From Chloroflexota bacterium (GTDB taxonomy: Bacteria; Chloroflexota; Anaerolineae; 4572-78; J111): a stretch of 6,806 nucleotides of DNA. Positions within the stretch are counted from its first letter, which is position 1. Each line of letters opens with the position of its first letter. This document shows, piece after piece, positions 5,625 through 6,806 of the stretch. The stretch is from positions 1 through 6,806 of the forward strand of contig RFJV01000327.1 of the NCBI GenBank assembly GCA_003694775.1, given 5' to 3'. Under the pieces are notes generated by a model. The model was not told where the DNA came from and did not search any database. It was given only the letters and a program-made list of their open reading frames with translations. The position numbers and the translations under genes are program-made.

Positions 5625-6014
5625 TCACCATGTCGCCACTTTCAAGTCGGTAATCTCACTGAAATGGGTGTCTCGCGTAGCCACCGTTAAATCGTGCTGT
5701 AGAGCAATCCCAGCAATCCAAATGTCGTTTTCTGGAATAGGACGCCCCTTTTCACGCAGGGCATTCTTGATTTCGCCATAACGACGCGCTGTTCCACTGT
5801 TACATTCCAGAACCACGTTAGCCGCCACGAATTCGTCAATACGCGCTACATTCTCTCGTATCCGTGCCGACTTCCACGCCCCGTAGTAAAGTTCACCGAT
5901 GGCAATACAGGGGATGAAGATTTCGTCTGCTTTCTCCAGACTATCCTTCACAGCCGCGTCATCGGCGAACAGAGCGATAATGACGCTGGTGTCCAACAGG
6001 TATTTACCACTCAT
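5625..6014 (-). CDS. vapC: VapC-type PIN-domain ribonuclease toxin
   Basis: This 129-residue PIN-domain protein is of normal VapC length. The acidic metal-binding set is complete: D8 in KYLLDTSV, E41 in IGELYYG, D97 in ENDIWIAG and D115 in VATRDTHF. VapC toxins are Mg-dependent endoribonucleases, usually cutting tRNA or rRNA, and are blocked by the partner antitoxin; the target here is unknown. Start choice: ATG 6014 gives the common MSGKYLLD opening. ATG 6020 and TTG 6023 are in frame, but an AGG at 6026-6024 is too close to serve them, while it lies about nine bases before 6014. With ATG 6014 it overlaps the antitoxin gene by 11 bp, typical of coupled TA pairs. GC is about 48%, lower than the neighbours, which suggests acquisition. 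An attC-like palindrome follows the stop by 7 bp. Confidence 0.92.
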   Translation of the reverse strand: MSGKYLLDTSVIIALFADDAAVKDSLEKADEIFIPCIAIGELYYGAWKSARIRENVARIDEFVAANVVLECNSGTARRYGEIKNALREKGRPIPENDIWIAGIALQHDLTVATRDTHFSEITDLKVATW

Positions 6015-6231
6015 TGACATCAACCTGTTCGCATCCCTGCTCTATCGCCTGGTGCATTCGCTGCACGTCGTCCAGGGGAATTGTACCTGCGAAACGCAAA
6101 AGCCGATGCCCAAGGACACCACGGGGCACAGAGAGTGCCAAAGCACGGGTGAACTCCAATACTCGCCATTGCAGTTCGTAGGGTAAGGATTTGAGCTGCT
6201 CAAGAATTTCATCAATCACCATTGTGCTCAT
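6004..6231 (-). CDS. vapB: Antitoxin partner of VapC (VapB-like)
   Basis: This is a 75-residue protein. Residues 5-31 form a helix with the pattern 'L..LP.eLQ..VLeF...L' (LKSLPYELQWRVLEF) seen in small antitoxins paired with PIN toxins in Cyanobacteria and Chloroflexota. Residues 44-75 (LLRFAGTIPLDDVQRMHQAI, then EQGCEQVDVNEW) form a conserved acidic tail likely to wrap around and inhibit the toxin. I see no clear AbrB or ribbon-helix-helix motif, so DNA binding and autoregulation are uncertain. ATG 6231 is chosen because AAGGAG lies six bases upstream; an internal ATG (residue 4) is the alternative. It precedes vapC and overlaps it by 11 bp. It starts 28 bp after the stop of the right-hand gene. 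Confidence 0.85.
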   Translation of the reverse strand: MSTMVIDEILEQLKSLPYELQWRVLEFTRALALSVPRGVLGHRLLRFAGTIPLDDVQRMHQAIEQGCEQVDVNEW

Positions 6232-6237
6232 TTTACT

Positions 6238-6243
6238 CTCCTT
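6238..6243 (-). promoter_or_regulatory. Shine-Dalgarno of the antitoxin gene
   Basis: AAGGAG on the minus strand, six bases before ATG 6231. It fixes the antitoxin start and implies strong antitoxin translation compared with the weaker site of the toxin. Confidence 0.7.
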
Positions 6244-6247
6244 ATTT

Positions 6248-6258
6248 TAGAAATTCTA
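6248..6258. promoter_or_regulatory. 11-bp palindrome upstream of vapBC, overlapping a possible -10
   Basis: TAGAA-A-TTCTA is a perfect 5+5 palindrome in the 28-bp gap before the antitoxin. On the minus strand its first six bases, TAGAAT (6258-6253), resemble a -10 element, giving a leader of roughly 15 nt. No matching -35 box is seen. A TA operator here would be conventional, but binding is inferred only. Confidence 0.35.
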
Positions 6259-6259
6259 T

Positions 6260-6806
6260 CTAATCCGACCGGGGCAGATGCAGACGGGCCAGCTCCACCG
6301 CCCCGTCTGCCTGCGGCTGACCGTTCACCACTACCGGCAGACGTTGGCCGGTTTGCGGGTCGTACATGCCCACCAGCAGGCGGTATTCCCCGGCGGGCGC
6401 GGCTTCCCGCAGGGTCAGGGTGTACCGGTCGACCACCGTATCGCCGGCGCGCCAGACCGACGTGGGATACCGTCCGGCCTGCGGCGGGTTGTCCCACTGC
6501 GCCCAGACCTGCCCGTCGGGGCCAATAAGCTGAGTGAAAACGGTGTAATCCTGAGGAATAGCAGTCGAGGTGTGCCAGAACAGGGCCAGTTGAATGGGAG
6601 TCGGCGGCACGGGCAAGCTGTCCGTATCTGGATTAATATTATACCCCAAAAGTTCAATTGTGTCGCCCAGGCGGGCGGTCCGGGGGTGGGCCGGTGCGGT
6701 GTCGTGGGCCGGGTCCAGCCGGCGCATGACCGCCGGATACAGGTTGTGCTCGCCGGTGGGGGTCGCACCGTCCAGCAGGGGCAGATATTCGTAGCCGTCC
6801 GGCAGG
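6260..6806 (-). CDS. C-terminal part of a large protein, probably a membrane glycosyltransferase tail (partial, N-terminus off window)
   Basis: The frame enters at the right edge (first full codon at 6805) and runs 181 residues to TAG at 6262-6260; a Met at 6727 is internal, not the start. The visible part has no membrane segments. It reads as a beta-sandwich: LGDTIELLGYNI, PIQLALFWHT, DYTVFTQLIGPDGQVWAQWD, a 'P..G.YPTS.W..GD.V.D' stretch, and PAGEYRLLVGMYDPQTGQRL. This module is common at the C-terminus of Chloroflexota GT39/PMT-like membrane proteins, as I recognise it by pattern. It probably sits outside the membrane; the role is unknown, with polymer or carbohydrate binding possible. Together with the left-edge gene it suggests an envelope glycosylation region. 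The ending LARLHLPRSD appears complete, although the stop codon falls at the possible border of the vapBC cassette. Confidence 0.8.
   Translation of the reverse strand, partial: LPDGYEYLPLLDGATPTGEHNLYPAVMRRLDPAHDTAPAHPRTARLGDTIELLGYNINPDTDSLPVPPTPIQLALFWHTSTAIPQDYTVFTQLIGPDGQVWAQWDNPPQAGRYPTSVWRAGDTVVDRYTLTLREAAPAGEYRLLVGMYDPQTGQRLPVVVNGQPQADGAVELARLHLPRSD

Overview
The window looks like chromosomal DNA from a moderately GC-rich bacterium, most plausibly a Chloroflexota (Anaerolineae-type) member. This rests on three things: the kind of large membrane glycosyltransferase-like proteins at both edges, the phosphofructokinase subtype, and the short heptanucleotide repeat arrays. No rRNA or other phylogenetic marker is present, so the placement is an inference. 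Most of the window is about 60-67% GC. The toxin-antitoxin segment at 5625-6231 is visibly lower, near 48-50%.

Layout: (1) 1-2442, minus strand, the first 814 residues of a large multi-membrane-spanning GT-C/PMT-like protein that runs off the left edge and ends, as far as visible, in an ILEI-like domain. (2) 2443-2570, a divergent intergenic region with two heptad-repeat arrays and a small palindrome. (3) 2571-3269, the only plus-strand gene, a compact ExeA-like AAA ATPase. (4) 3290-5456, a minus-strand operon in the order 6-phosphofructokinase, two-TM arrestin-like protein, soluble arrestin-like protein; the last two are coupled by a TAATG overlap. (5) 5531-5617, a long imperfect palindrome resembling an integron attC site. 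(6) 5625-6231, a VapB/VapC-type toxin-antitoxin pair with an 11-bp overlap. (7) 6260-6806, minus strand, the C-terminal 181 residues of a second large protein whose beta-rich tail is of the type found on Chloroflexota membrane glycosyltransferases.

How it fits together: the edge genes point to a surface-polysaccharide or cell-envelope glycosylation neighbourhood. A glycolytic gene operon lies inside it. The TA pair plus attC-like element looks like a separately acquired gene cassette placed between that operon and the right-hand gene. The two observations most worth following are (a) the TA pair followed in the correct orientation by an attC-like fold with a canonical GTTAGGC core, with no integrase in view, and (b) four separate 21-bp arrays of one degenerate heptad (N-G-N-N-G-A-A). 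Two of these sit inside the coding sequence of the left-hand membrane protein, exactly in loops between or after membrane helices.
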